From Uranotaenia lowii (lineage: Eukaryota > Arthropoda > Insecta > Diptera > Culicidae): 64,000 bases of DNA. The notes under the pieces are model-generated. The model did not search any database. It worked only from the letters and a program-made list of their open reading frames with translations, and was not told where the DNA came from. The stretch covers positions 14,799,752-14,863,751 of the forward strand of contig NC_073692.1 in the NCBI RefSeq assembly GCF_029784155.1. The letters are read 5' to 3'. Positions 37,494 through 48,724 of the stretch are shown here, in pieces (positions within the stretch are counted from its first letter, which is position 1; the number at the start of each line of letters is the position of its first letter). The position numbers and the translations under genes were made by a program.

Positions 37494-40400
37494 CATGGCA
37501 GTTACGTATTCTTGGCAACAGCCGAGATCAACATTAAAGGTGCGTCCGACTGGTATCGAGTTAGGTGCCTATTAGACTCCGGTAGTCAGGTGGAGTCTAT
37601 CACGGAAGCAGCCGCGCAGACTCTAGGACTACCGTACGCACGGAGCGACGTGCAACTTGTTGGCATTGGCGGAAGGGTCAATGCTTCCAAAAAGATTACA
37701 ACCGTAATCTCCTCCAGATGCGGAAGCTTCGCTATGGAGGTAAGTTTAGTTTTGGTTCCGCACCTTTTAGACGACCAGCCCAGCATTCGGCTGGAAGCGA
37801 AGGATGTGAGTGTTCCGTCAAACATTGAGTTAGCGGACCCCACATTCTACAAGAGAAGAGGCATCGAGATTATACTCGGTGCCCGAGTACTATTCCAGAT
37901 TCTGAGCCCCAGACAAATCCAATGTACAAATGGCCCGAATCTTCAGGAGTCAGCCTTAGGCTGGCTTGTTGGCGGACTAGTTTCGCTACGGTCAACCCGG
38001 AAAGCAGTAATGACTGTTGCCACCGTTAGTACAAATGAGATCCAAGAAGAAGAGGACCCCGATGGGAAATTGGATACTCTCTTCAAGAGGTTTTGGGCCT
38101 TGGAGGAGGTAACTTCTGCGGAAGCGAAGTCCACCTCTGACCAGGTAAACCTATGCGAGGAGCACTTCCTCCAGCACACCAAGATAGGGGCAGATGGCAA
38201 ATATATTGTGCGCCTCCCTTTCAACGACAAGCCCATTCAACTGGGTGATTCCTACGAGCAAGCAAGAAGACGCTTGTTCTCGCTAGAAAGGAAACTCACG
38301 CGAACTCCAGAAGTATACGAGCAATACAGAGAGTTCCTGAAAGAGTATCTGACATTAAATCATATGGAAGTTGTAGAACCAAAGGATTATCAAAAAATCC
38401 GCTACTTCATACCCCACTCATGTGTCATCAAGCCAGATTCTTCATCGACCAAGCTTCGCGTGGTATTTGATGCAAGCGCTAAGGCATCAAATGGACATTC
38501 CTTGAATGACATGCTGCGTAGTGGACCAGCGATCCAAACGGAGCAATTCGATTTGCTCCTGGACTTTCGCTGCCATGACAAGGTGTTAATGGCCGACATC
38601 GCGAAGATGTATCGGCAAGTCCATGTCCACGAAACGGACTCGTGGTACCAGTGCATCGCCTGGAGGGATAATCCTTCGGAAGCGATTCAGGCTTATCGCC
38701 TCAAAACAGTGACTTATGGCGAGGCGGCATCCTCATTCCTAGCATGTCGCGCTCTACACCAAGTCGGAGAAGAAATCCGATCGCATCAGCCGAGCATTGC
38801 TGATATTATTCAGAAATGTTTCTACGTCGACAATTTGATGATGGGGGGAAATTCAGCAGAAGGTCTTCTGAGTCAACGAAAAGCCGTGGAGGCCGCTCTT
38901 CTGCAGCGAGGCTTTCCCTTACGGAAATGGGCATCCAACGATGCCAGCATCATAGAAGATGTACCTGCCGACGATCTCGAAAAGGAGATCAACATCGGAA
39001 ATCACGATGTGATTAAAACCCTAGGCGTGGCCTGGTCTCCACGCGGAGATACCTTTCGATTCCTAGTGGAGGACCGCAATGCAAGCAAGCAAACTATTAC
39101 CAAGAGGCAGCTGGCCTCGGAGGTGCTCAGATTATATGATCCGTTGGGCATAATGCAACCGGTCATCATTACAGCAAAAATATTGCTGCAGAGCTTGTGG
39201 AAAACCAAGCTCGGTTGGGAGGACCAGATCCCACCAGAAACTTTGCACGAATGGCAGCAACTGAAGAAAACGCTGCCGAAGTTGGCGGAACTAGAGTTCC
39301 CGCGTCAAGCTATCCCGAGTAACGTAGCACACTTGGAGCTGCACGGTTTCTCGGACGCTTCTATTCGCGCTTATGGAGGCGCAATTTATGCCTTTGCCAT
39401 AGACACGCAAGGTAACAAGTCCATGAACCTGCTTTGTGCAAAGTCGCGTGTAGTCCCGATGAAGGACCTCACTCTTCCTCGAAAGGAATTAATTGGAGCC
39501 AAATTGTTGGCAGAGTTGATGAGCCGCGTGATCGGCATCATACCACAACACATTAACAAGGTTCACTACTGGTGCGACTCGCAAGTAGTGTTGTCTTGGA
39601 TACACGCAAACGATCAACACGCCGAGGTGTATGTTCGAAATCGTGTGAAAATCATTCAACAATTAACAAACAAGATGAGCTGGAGGTACATCCCCACCGA
39701 CCAGAACCCAGCGGATGTGATCTCCAGAGGAATCTCAGTGAGGAAACTGTTGACCACCAAGAAGCAGCTGTGGCTGCATGCCACCCCGTATGCACTAGAG
39801 GTACATCCAGAAATTCAAGTATGCGCAATTCAGCAAGCGCCGACCATCGACCACACTCTGCATGATCCTGACCCAGAAGATTATATCCAGAGTTACAAGT
39901 ACTGCAATTCTTTCCGAAGGACCAGAAGGCATTTCGCCTTAATACAGCGCGCCATAAGCAATTTTAAGGCAAAAGCTACAAGTTCTATTAATTCTGAACA
40001 ACTCCTACAAACCATGACCGGCCCTCTAACTGTTGAAGAGCTGGAAGCAGGACTACATCTAGTCATCAAAAATATGCAATCCGTCTGCCTAGGACAAGAG
40101 CTGAAGAGCATCGGTTTACACGGCATTCCTACAAAGCAGGGCCCCCTGCAGCACCTCAATCCTATGCTGGCAGGTGGCCTCATTCGAGTAACAGGCAGGT
40201 TAAACTTAGCAGACTTGCCTGAAGAACAGCGACATCCAATATTCATTCCGAGGGAGCATCCGTTTGCACGAATCATCCTTGTGCATCTACATCGCTCCAA
40301 TAACCACGCCGGTCTGGAAATAGTCTTGGCCGAATTTCAACGAAGCTATTGGATGAAGGGATTGCGGAAAACAACCCAATCCGTCCTTCAAAAATGCGTA

Positions 40401-41588
40401 CTCTGCGTACGGGCAAGGCCTCGCAGATTCGAGCAAATGATGGGCCAGCTTCCACGGCCCAGAGTGAATCCCTCTACAGCGTTCACTCATACTGGCGTAG
40501 ACTTGTGCGGGCCGTTCCAAGTGCTGCCAAGTCAGCGGGCGAAAATGAGGCTTACCGTTTACGCCTGCCTGTTTGTGTGCTTTTCGACCAAAGCAGTGCA
40601 TATCGAGGTGGTGGAGGATCAATCCACCGGGGCCTTCTTAGCCGCCTTGATACGGTTTGTATCAGTGCGTGGTACACCGGAGGTGATATACTCCGACAAC
40701 GGCCGCAACTTCGTCGGAGCCAGCCGCGAACTTGCAGAACTGAGCAAAGTATATAACTCGGAGTTGTTCCAAAACGAACTCATAGGGATAGCAGCTGAGG
40801 AAGGAATACGCTTTTCCTTCATCCCTCCGAGAAGCCCTAATTTCGGAGGTCTGTGGGAGGCCAACATAAAAGTGGCCAAAAGACTCTTCACCGCAGCCGC
40901 TCGTGGATCCAGCTTTAATATATTGGAGATTCAGACGGTGTTCTACCAAGTATCAGCGATAATGAATTCACGTCCGCTGACCTCAATTTTCTCCGACGCC
41001 GGAGCTCCGGAACCTTTAACACCAGGGCACTTCCTAATAGGAAGAGCCATAACTACTATACCCATCCCGGCAAGCCACTTAGAACAGCAAAACTTAGTTA
41101 TGCGCTGGAAGCGCATTCAACGCCAAACCGCACAATTCTGGCGTAGATGGCAAAATGAATATTTGCAGCATTTGCGCTGTATCTTCAAGTGGACAAAAAG
41201 GCAACCTAACCTGCAGCCAGGTCAAATAGTATTGATTGGAGACGATAACAACCCCGTGGCAAAGTGGCCCATGGGAATCGTAACTCACACCAAACCCGGA
41301 AAGGATGGAGTTGTGCGGGTAGCAACGGTACGCACAGCTTCAGGTACCTACACACGAAATGTTCGGGCTTTGGCACCACTGCCCATCGACATTACCGAAA
41401 GTCAAGTAGGCGAATCAGTCGAAACATCTCAATTTGATTCTTCAGAAATAGTGAATAAACCACACCATGAAGTACGCGAGCAAGGGCCAGTACCTGAAAA
41501 CGAAGAAGACCCACCACCCCTGGCTATGAGTAGCAATGTTTGGAGCGACAGACTTCGCTCCAAAGGGGGGAGAAAATGGAGCGGTTAA
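37491..41588 (+). CDS. pol: BEL/Pao Pol polyprotein (PR-RT-RH-IN)
   Basis: About 1,365 codons are open. Protease LLDSGSQVES is near residue 28. RT contains VVFDASAKASNGHSLND and FYVDNLMMGG (about residue 445), where the second catalytic Asp of the usual YVDD is Asn. RNase H shows HGFSDASIRAYGGA and WCDSQVVLSW. Integrase shows CVLCVRAR, Asp in THTGVDLCGPF, Asp in YSDNGRNF and an NFGGLWEANIK block. The stop lies 12 bases inside the 3' LTR. The frame is intact, but the YVDN change could disable RT. Confidence 0.93.
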   Translation, partial: LHGSYVFLATAEINIKGASDWYRVRCLLDSGSQVESITEAAAQTLGLPYARSDVQLVGIGGRVNASKKITTVISSRCGSFAMEVSLVLVPHLLDDQPSIRLEAKDVSVPSNIELADPTFYKRRGIEIILGARVLFQILSPRQIQCTNGPNLQESALGWLVGGLVSLRSTRKAVMTVATVSTNEIQEEEDPDGKLDTLFKRFWALEEVTSAEAKSTSDQVNLCEEHFLQHTKIGADGKYIVRLPFNDKPIQLGDSYEQARRRLFSLERKLTRTPEVYEQYREFLKEYLTLNHMEVVEPKDYQKIRYFIPHSCVIKPDSSSTKLRVVFDASAKASNGHSLNDMLRSGPAIQTEQFDLLLDFRCHDKVLMADIAKMYRQVHVHETDSWYQCIAWRDNPSEAIQAYRLKTVTYGEAASSFLACRALHQVGEEIRSHQPSIADIIQKCFYVDNLMMGGNSAEGLLSQRKAVEAALLQRGFPLRKWASNDASIIEDVPADDLEKEINIGNHDVIKTLGVAWSPRGDTFRFLVEDRNASKQTITKRQLASEVLRLYDPLGIMQPVIITAKILLQSLWKTKLGWEDQIPPETLHEWQQLKKTLPKLAELEFPRQAIPSNVAHLELHGFSDASIRAYGGAIYAFAIDTQGNKSMNLLCAKSRVVPMKDLTLPRKELIGAKLLAELMSRVIGIIPQHINKVHYWCDSQVVLSWIHANDQHAEVYVRNRVKIIQQLTNKMSWRYIPTDQNPADVISRGISVRKLLTTKKQLWLHATPYALEVHPEIQVCAIQQAPTIDHTLHDPDPEDYIQSYKYCNSFRRTRRHFALIQRAISNFKAKATSSINSEQLLQTMTGPLTVEELEAGLHLVIKNMQSVCLGQELKSIGLHGIPTKQGPLQHLNPMLAGGLIRVTGRLNLADLPEEQRHPIFIPREHPFARIILVHLHRSNNHAGLEIVLAEFQRSYWMKGLRKTTQSVLQKCVLCVRARPRRFEQMMGQLPRPRVNPSTAFTHTGVDLCGPFQVLPSQRAKMRLTVYACLFVCFSTKAVHIEVVEDQSTGAFLAALIRFVSVRGTPEVIYSDNGRNFVGASRELAELSKVYNSELFQNELIGIAAEEGIRFSFIPPRSPNFGGLWEANIKVAKRLFTAAARGSSFNILEIQTVFYQVSAIMNSRPLTSIFSDAGAPEPLTPGHFLIGRAITTIPIPASHLEQQNLVMRWKRIQRQTAQFWRRWQNEYLQHLRCIFKWTKRQPNLQPGQIVLIGDDNNPVAKWPMGIVTHTKPGKDGVVRVATVRTASGTYTRNVRALAPLPIDITESQVGESVETSQFDSSEIVNKPHHEVREQGPVPENEEDPPPLAMSSNVWSDRLRSKGGRKWSG

Positions 41589-42207
41589 GGTAACCCTGCA
41601 TAGCTGCAGAAGTTACCACAACATCCGAAGTGGTACGTCAGCACTTAATGTGCTACTTGCCGCGAAGGAAAATAGGAAACAGTAAGACCAAACTGTGGTC
41701 GAAATAACAAACATCAAATTTGTCAGCACAAAATGTGCTATCAACGATGGCGCGGACTCAACGACCGAGCTCGCGCACCCAGCCAACCCAGCAGCAACAA
41801 TGTTGCATTCATTTTCGTGAATAGCAGCCAGAAACCTGAGACGCAATTCGAGATGTGGCCGTTTACAATGGATTCGCCACCCGAAGTCGCCGTGGAGAAT
41901 AACATCTCCACTCACAACATTGTGGGCTACTCTGTGGACGCCCTGTTCATCATCGCGGCGATCATCATCGTCATCGTCTGGCGTTGGCGCAGGAATGCGC
42001 GACGCCTGAAACAACTGGAGGGCGCAGCGACGAAGCTGCGTCAGCAAACTTTAAACAACTCTGTATGATACAGTAAAATAAATTGCAGTCTTTTTAAGTC
42101 TCTCTAACCGTTGTGTCGCGTTTCTGTTCCGATGACATTTCTGTGTTAAACCCTTGCGGGAGCGGGGTTTTACCTTAATTTCTAATCAGGCTCTTCTGCC
42201 TGGAACA
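41577..42207 (+). repeat. 3' LTR of the BEL/Pao element
   Basis: This is the 631-bp partner of 34,823-35,453, following the purine tract. It contains the second copy of the membrane miniprotein ORF (41,853-42,068). GACGC follows at 42,208-42,212. A diverged direct repeat of about 53 bp occurs twice just beyond (about 42,220-42,325). Confidence 0.95.
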
Positions 42208-42306
42208 GACGCAAACTAAACTGTATCAGCCGTAAAGTGAAATTGAAAACCCATTGCACCAAGTGTGGCACAACAGTATCAGTCGTAAGGTGGAATTGAA
42301 AACCCA

Positions 42307-42915
42307 ATGCGCCAAATGTGGAAAAATGACGTAGCGAAAGATTTAGCAGTAAAACACATGGCTTCTGGCTTGAAAAATAGTCAAACGGCACTTATCCTTC
42401 GAGTGGGTTCATTCAAACAGCTGACGGATGCCGTTAACAAAGTGTTGGAAGTTGACCCAGTAAGTGAATCAAGCGTGTTGCTTATGCGAACGCAACAAAA
42501 TAATCATACGAGGTCTCCACAGCAAAACGGACAGTGGAATAACAGAAACGGGAAAAATCGGTTCGACAATCGTAACCAAAATAATCGGTACAATAACCGA
42601 CCTTTCTCAACATACCAAAAGAATTTCGATGACCGGAATAACTCAAATTACAACAGTAACCGCTATCATGGCGAAAATTCTAACCAGCGTCAGCGAAACG
42701 GTTACAACAACCAACAAAACTGGCGTAATAATAATGGTAATCAAAACTCCAATGCCAATCGTGGACCAAGAAATGTTTTCGCAGCGGAAAACGGGAGAGA
42801 GCCAGTGGCTGCCCCCCATGCCTGCTGTGCCGATCAAACAAACAACAACAGAGGGGAATCCCAACAACAGAATCAGGGTCAATCGCGACAAGTGCAACAC
42901 CCAAACAATCAATAA
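42307..42915 (+). pseudogene. gag: Ty3/gypsy Gag C-terminal part
   Basis: The frame encodes a capsid C-terminal segment (AVKHMASGLKNSQTALILRVG) followed by a long Asn/Arg/Gln-rich tail without zinc knuckles, ending TAA 42,913. It is the continuation of the gag begun at 33,995, split by the BEL/Pao insertion and other damage. Tail composition resembles the Gag at 20,115. Confidence 0.7.
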
Positions 42916-42989
42916 ATGTATATAACTGTAACATAAATTACTCTTATTTTGTAATTTTAAAGTTAGAAATGTGCGAAAAACCTGTAACA

Positions 42990-44165
42990 TAATTTGTTGA
43001 TACAGGAGCTGACATTTCAATTATTAAGGAAAATATTCTAAAACCATTAGTAAATATTTACTTAGATGAAAATTGTATAATAAATGGAGTTACCGATGGC
43101 AAATTAAAAACCATTGGTTGTACATATACAAATGTATTAATAAATGATTTTGAAATACCACACAAATTTCAAGCAGTTACAAAGGAATTTCCTATCTTTG
43201 CAGATGGAATCCTTGGCCGTGACTTTCTTGTAAACTATGAATGTAACATATGCCTTAGAACATGGTTATTAACTTTCGAATTAAACCATGAGAAATTCGA
43301 AATTCCTATTCAAGACAAATGCAAAGAAAATTTTATCATACTTCCACGTTGCCAAAAAGTTAAGCCAATTAAATTGGTAAATATAACAGAAGATAGTGTT
43401 ATTCTATCCAACGAAATAAAACTTGGAGTGTTTTATTCAAATGCTTTGATTGATAAAAATTATCAATTTTTAAATATAATGAACATTAATGATAGACATG
43501 AAACAGTGTCGTTGAACGATTTTTTATCTAAATTCGATAAAGTACAAATCACTAAACAAGAGCAAAAGCAAAAACGCAACAAGGAAACAATAATCAAATT
43601 AAAACGCGAGGTAAATACAAACAACGTGCCTACAGAAGCAAAGGCCAAATTAATCGAATTATGCGAAAATTATAATGACATTTTTGCTTTAGAAAATGAT
43701 ACTTTGAGTGCAAGTAATTTTTACAAGCAAACAATTAACATGGAAAATAACAGTGTACATAAAAAATTATCGTACACATAAAACCGAAATTGACAACAAA
43801 TTAAGAAGATGCTGGATGCAGAATTCATTCAACATTCAGTTTCTCCTTACAACTCACCAGTACTTCTAGTACCCAAAAAATCGAATTCCGATGAAAAAAA
43901 GTGGCGTTTAAAAAGATCATTGCGGATAAATTTCCTCTACCCCGCATTGATGAACTATTGGATAATTTAGGTAGGGCCAAATACTTTTCAACATTAGATC
44001 TGATGTCAGGTTTCCACCAAATTGAACTTGACGAAGATTCTAAGAAATTTACAGGATTTTCAAGTTCATCAGGTCATTATGAATTTAATCGTTTACCTTT
44101 TGGACTAAATATTTCACCTAATAGTTTTCAACGTATGATGACTATCGCTCTAAGTGGATTGCCAC
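42990..44165 (+). pseudogene. pol: Ty3/gypsy protease-RT remnant
   Basis: A protease motif FVDTGADIS lies at about 43,000 in a frame that stays open to 43,779 (KLSYT then TAA). RT fragments follow in shifted frames: SPVLLVPKK (about 43,855), FPLPRIDELLDNLG and FSTLDLMSGFHQIEL (motif A, about 43,990), FSSSSGHYEFNRLPFGLNISP. The sequence breaks off at about 44,165 before the YxDD motif, where LINE sequence begins. A short RT deletion sits near 43,905. Confidence 0.85.
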
Positions 44166-44168
44166 CAG

Positions 44169-44799
44169 AGTGTGCGTTCGAATCGCGGAAAGAGCGGCTC
44201 GCTGGCGGGTCGTTAAGTTACGCCAGTCTCTAACGGTAGCCTGTGGGGCACCGGGACACACCCAACAGTCTCCCAGTCCTTGCTGCGCTAAGCAGGTCAC
44301 TGGAAAAGTGGACCGTATACTTACCTTGCTACTCGTGGGATTTACAATGAATAACAACATCAGACAAAACAATAGAACGCGGATGGAAGGGAGTGATGCG
44401 GAGAGGGACACCTGTCCTAATCCGTTTGGCAGGAGCGGGCTAAGGCGCTCGCCGGTTAGGCAACTCGCTGAGCCGGTGTGGACGCCTGTCGATAGTGGGG
44501 AGAGCGGAGACCCCTTCGCTCAGGTTCAGCAGGCAGTCGAGGAACTCCTAAGCTCCCCGGAGCTTCAGGACCCTGAGACCCCTGCTGAACTAGCCGTCGC
44601 GATGGCTGGGATGCAAGACCTTGTGGATTGTGTGAGAAAGAAGTCGAACATCCACAAGGAGGTGCGAGAGAAACTTGCAAACGTGATGGCTTTGTTTGTG
44701 AAGGCAAACAGGACAGTGGTGAGCTTGCTCACTGCTCCGGAGTGCCGGACGAGGGCACGTGAAGCGCCAACCGGGTGGCAGACGGTTGAGCGCAAAAGG
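44169..44799 (+). pseudogene. LINE 5' UTR and ORF1 N-terminal part
   Basis: After a junction within the Ty3 RT, about 180 G/C-rich bases precede ATG 44,347. The frame then gives about 150 codons: Arg/Pro-rich at first, then a helical stretch (AMAGMQDLVDCVRKKSNIHKEVREKLANVMALF) typical of ORF1 proteins of mosquito Jockey/R1-group LINEs. It is cut at 44,799 by an LTR. The zinc-knuckle part and ORF2 are not present here. Confidence 0.55.
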
Positions 44800-45064
44800 T
44801 GTGGTGGACCCGCAACATTGTATTTATCAATATTACAGTTCGTTTATGCACGCAAAGCATAAACAAACTGTATATCGAACAAAGTCCAATGTGAGGGCTC
44901 AGCGCAAGACGCTGACTCCTCAATTTCGGACTGTACCATGTTCCGTCGGTCAACACACGCAGAACTGTAAAGAAAGTATGAAATAAAGTAGTCTTAAGCG
45001 AACCTCTAACCAGTGTAGTCAATTCTGATCACAGCTCCCGGGTAAAAAGTCTAATACCCTAACT
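44800..45064 (+). repeat. TGTGGTGG-family LTR, diverged copy
   Basis: It aligns along its first 190 bases with the LTR at 18,881 with scattered substitutions, then diverges. A damaged PBS (CGCGATCCTGCC) follows near 45,066. No matching 3' LTR is seen before the next module, so only the 5' end of this element survives. Confidence 0.75.
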
Positions 45065-45176
45065 TCGCGATCCTGCCAGTTTGTGAATAATTAGTGAACC
45101 GAAAACAGTTTACACATCGATCGAACCAAGTAAATAACAGTTAAAGAGTTCGCGCGTGAATAAAAGTTTAGAAATT

Positions 45177-45389
45177 ATGGGTTGGTTTTCGGCGGACGAA
45201 ATCGTGGCCCCAACCGTAAGCAACCAATGTGAAGGCCACCAAACGGCCCAAGCGGTAGCAATTTGCGCGCTAGCGTTAGTCGCTTTAAGCTATTTAGCAA
45301 TCCAAGGGATTGTAAAATTGAATAGGCACCATATCGAGCGAGTAACAGCTCGAACGGTGCGAATGAACAATTTAAGTGCCGATGTGTAA
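45177..45389 (+). CDS. sORF1, MGWFS membrane miniprotein
   Basis: The 70-residue ORF begins MGWFSADEIVAPTVS, with a hydrophobic segment (AQAVAICALALVALSYLAI) and a basic tail ending MNNLSADV. It is intact and close to the copy at 19,281 (same opening, MNNLSA ending). The upstream codons from 45,156 are open, but ATG 45,177 matches the family start. Confidence 0.65.
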   Translation: MGWFSADEIVAPTVSNQCEGHQTAQAVAICALALVALSYLAIQGIVKLNRHHIERVTARTVRMNNLSADV

Positions 45390-45646
45390 GAAAAAATCGA
45401 AAAACATAAAACTTTATCAGTGGACTAATTAAACCAGCAAGAAATTGCTGTGTGAAGTTATTTGCATTCCGGAAGAAATTCGTGAGAGAAAAAAAAACAA
45501 AAATAAAATGACATTATCATTGCATTTACAGTACGCGCCGGCCACCAGTAGTCATCAGCATTCGATTGTAAATAATACCGCGGAGCAGCAACAACAAAGG
45601 GACCGAGTGTTTTTGATTAATCAAGCGAAGTAAATAAGAACTCAAC

Positions 45647-45920
45647 ATGATTGAAGCGGAGGCAAGGCAATTGTTGTACACGATGTGCTTCGGGCAACTG
45701 AGGAGAATGGAAAAAAAACACGGCGAGAATCGGCGAGATTTTTCACTGCGGAAGAAATCTATGCACAAACAAAAATTGCGAGGGCGTTGCAGTTCAAAAT
45801 CATCTGAGGTATGGTGATATGGAAGCGCTAGTACAACAGTTACGGGACATTGAGGACATCCTAGAATGGAACTCAAAACCAGGTACAAAGAAGTTCCATA
45901 AAGGAGAAACGACACATGGA
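45647..45920 (+). pseudogene. sORF2 remnant
   Basis: ATG 45,647 opens MIEAEARQLL..., a frame is lost in the middle, and the C-terminal hallmark reappears in another frame (LRDIEDILEWNSKPG, about 45,848-45,890). The order sORF1-sORF2-gag is the same as in the intact element at 18,881. An unrelated frame at 45,508-45,633 (Gln/Ser-rich) has no counterpart. Confidence 0.5.
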
Positions 45921-45941
45921 AAATAAAGGTAAAATAATTTA

Positions 45942-46724
45942 ATGAATAACAAAAGCCAATTAAAGCAATGTGGAAAATTGTTAGAAGTCATTTTAACGAA
46001 TCTAAGGAAGAACCCTATGAGATTAGATTCCCTAAAAACACTAGTACGGAAACTTAGATTTTCCGAAGAACAGGTGAAAATCACACAAACAATAGTAAAA
46101 TTCGAAACGGCAGATCTAACTTTATATGCACAGCGTGTGCAACGGTTATTCAATAAAATAAAATCTATCATTAAAATTAAAATTCAGCTACATAAGAAGA
46201 AATGTAAAAAATTTAAATCGCTCGTAATCGGATTAATTTTTTTAAAAACAGTGGTAGGAAAACCCATAAGAATGCCTCCTAAACTAGATCTAGGATTGGC
46301 AATTAAGGTGATGAAACCATTTGATGTCACAGCCACCAATTTACAAAACTGGAAGGATAGCGTTGAACTATTACAGGACTACGCTGAAGGGGTCGCGGAA
46401 GCAACCATCCTTAAGTTCCTAAAAACGACGCTCGTGGGCGCAGCGATTGATAATGTAGCAACCATAGCTGAGGCTTTTAATACTCTCAGAGATAAATTTA
46501 CAATCAGGGTTACCCCTAGAGCGGTAGAGAAAGAAATGATGTCTAGGAAGCAAAGCGCAACGTCTATCTCAGATTTCGGAACAGAAATAGAGAAGCTTTC
46601 AGCTAAGCTAGCTGCAGCGCATCCATGGGAACGTTCGCAAATGAAGCAGCAGCAGCAAACATTGTACAGCCGATTGCTGTGCAAGCCTTTACTGATGGGC
46701 TTAATTAAGACGCAGTCCACATAG
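45942..46724 (+). pseudogene. gag: Ty3/gypsy Gag, 5' part
   Basis: The frame opens with the basic pre-Gag helix (LLEVILTNLRKNP) and runs into the capsid opening MPPKLDLGLAIKVMKPFDV (about 46,273) and on to EIEKLSAKLAAAHP, the same order as Gag at 20,160. A frameshift near 46,625 scrambles the end. Some gag-like codons continue to about 46,805, then another element's sequence follows. Confidence 0.75.
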
Positions 46725-46860
46725 AGGCACGATCCTTTGTCGTGTTGCAGAGGAAAGAACCTAAATCACCGATGGCAAACGACCTGGCAGTAATGGCATT
46801 AAAGGCGTAAGTAGTAAGTAGTACTGAGTAAATATACAATGCAATTGTTTTAATTATGTT

Positions 46861-46984
46861 ATGGAAAAAAAATTTACCATTCAGGATGCAATTATCAAAT
46901 TGCACGGAAACCTCAAAAAATTAAGCAGTTTTTCAAGTTCGGCAAAAATTTCAAAAATTGATGAGTTAACTAAATTAAAAGAAA
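46861..46984 (+). pseudogene. Pre-Gag fragment, copy of 33,995
   Basis: ATG 46,861 and about 40 codons match the start of the gag ORF at 33,995 (FTIQDAIIKLHGNLKK versus FNIQDAIIKLHENLKK), including about 40 bases before the ATG. It is cut at 46,984 by the next LTR. Confidence 0.7.
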
Positions 46985-47274
46985 TGTGGTGGATGCCGGA
47001 CTAGCCACCGCATGTCGCAACATTGTTGCAAAGAATTGCCACACGGTGCGATGTGAATGTTTATGCGAGCTAAGCATTCTTGATAAACATCCTACATCGA
47101 CCCATGGGCAATGGACTGCATATGCTGACGCGGCGGGTCATGTTCAGTCTGTCGCCGCGCGATAGCTTTAAGTTAACGAATAAAGAAGATTACTGTACCA
47201 ACCACCAACGAGTTAAGTTCTACGTTCTATCATGTCCCGCAAAAGTTCTGTTCATGGCTGACGAAACTAGTTCA
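46985..47274 (+). repeat. TGTGGTGG-family LTR
   Basis: It begins TGTGGTGGATGCC, ends ACTAGTTCA, 290 bp, followed immediately by PBS TGGCGATCTCTGCC (47,275-47,288). The termini match the young element's LTR, while the middle differs. No 3' partner is visible in the window. Confidence 0.75.
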
Positions 47275-47365
47275 TGGCGATCTCTGCCAACGAAAAACCT
47301 GTGTTTTCGCGTGTGAGCTAAAACAGCTAAAAATCACAGCAACAGTAAATCATCTAAATCAATTA

Positions 47366-47581
47366 GTGAAGATTGGCTGGTTCTCCGCGGACGAAATCGT
47401 CGCGCCCACGGTGTCGAGAAGCACGAGTGAAACCACCCATATCGTACAAGCTGTAGCGATTTGCACCATAGCAGCGGTGTTAGTTGGTTATTTTATTGTG
47501 CGCATTGTCGACAAGGTTCAACGCCAGCACACGGAAAGAATAGCAGAGCGAGCTGCCCGGCGTGTCGTGGCACAAGTGTAG
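47366..47581 (+). pseudogene. sORF1 with its start codon lost
   Basis: The frame contains GWFSADEIVAPTVS, a membrane segment and a basic tail, but the family ATG before GGC TGG is ATT here. The frame is open only from a GTG. Otherwise it is intact to TAG 47,579-47,581. Confidence 0.6.
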
Positions 47582-47787
47582 AAAAAAGTGACACAGATAA
47601 GCGAATGGAGAAAAGACAGTGATGGACAAAAATGAACAGTTACATCAAAAGTGATAAAAGACGCTAAGAAAATCGCACAAATAAAGGCTAGTGACAGAAG
47701 CCTTGAAAAACAATCATTAACGAGTGCATTGGAGCCCTAAAGCGTGAGCCAAAATATTGGTCTCGACTGGGCATTAAAAGAACAATC

Positions 47788-48000
47788 TTGAACGAGAATG
47801 TGGTTAAGGCTAAAAAATTAATAGCAGAAGAAATATTCAAGCTAGCAGCAGCGGCAGCAACGACAAATCAGCAGCAGATGTTAACGGAAGAGCTTCTGTG
47901 GAGCTATAGAGACGCAATCGACACTATGATTCACAGTGCGAGGGAAATTTCTGGCGAAGACACTGATTCAAACAAATGCATAGTCAACGGTGTCATATGA
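47788..48000 (+). pseudogene. sORF2-like leader ORF, no ATG
   Basis: Open from TTG 47,788 to TGA 47,998-48,000, about 70 codons, with an IFKLAAAAA block in the position of the sORF2 LFNLAAGA block and a following helix (MLTEELLWSYRDAID). The latter part reappears fused to helicase sequence at 31,129 and 62,380. The C-terminal WNV motif is absent. Confidence 0.45.
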
Positions 48001-48724
48001 TTGAGAACCCCTGATAATAAACAGAACCATAAAATAACGCAAAGGCCGTTCGCCTCAAAAATGCTTCATAACCAAAAAGCAAAACAAAGAATTCAATTGC
48101 AAACATATGTAACAGTGCAACGGCACGAGAGCTATCGCCGACTCCTTCTACTCGTCACCTACCGCATAGGCTCCGTTCTCGGGTGCATTCAAACTGAAGG
48201 GTTTCAAATTACACCATCGAGCCGGGGTAATACCATTCAAATTTCTCTCTTTTTCTCTTACTATTAATATAGATAAGCAAACATTGTACAAATCTATATA
48301 AGTAAGAATCTTTTAATAAATAAATCTCATTTCAAACTTACTTCTTGGCAAGCATCTTACTGCGAGTCAATAGGTCCGTTTTGGTAGATACCTCTCTGGT
48401 CCATCATAGTCCGGATACCTATTCGCCTCCGAAAAAGACCTTCTCCAAGTGAAGCAGTCGATAGCCTGCGGCATGGCTAACCGTAGACAGTTCATGGCTT
48501 GAAAAGTTAAAACCGCGATATTTAAAATCGAATAAACGCGTAAACAGTTAATGGCGCGATAAGTTAAAACCGCGATATTTTAAATCGAATAAATCATCAT
48601 ACAAAAAGTGTTAAGTGCTCTGAAAAACAGTTACTTTAATGACCAAAATATTGGAAAACCCTACCGAAAAGTGACCAATATAGTGAAATAGTGTCTTAAA
48701 AATTTCACTAAATCTTCAACAAAC
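48001..48724 (+). other. Leader and probable LTR end with a tandem repeat, no gene
   Basis: There is no credible coding frame. A unit of about 58 bp containing AAGTTAAAACCGCGAT occurs twice at about 48,494-48,590. The stretch before it ends GACAGTTCA then TGGC, resembling the LTR/PBS boundaries at 19,155 and 47,274, so an LTR of the same family may end at 48,494. Its start is not defined. Confidence 0.4.

Larger units (their letters stand above)
34823..42207 (+). mobile_element. Full-length BEL/Pao retrotransposon
   Basis: The 7,385-bp element has 631-bp LTRs (34,823-35,453 and 41,577-42,207) differing at one base that I can see, TSD GACGC (34,818-34,822 and 42,208-42,212), PBS at 35,455, a purine tract GGGGGGAGAAAA before the 3' LTR, a small ORF inside each LTR, a leader ORF, gag and pol. 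It is young by LTR comparison. It sits in an older Ty3 copy, whose gag flanks it on both sides. Confidence 0.95.
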
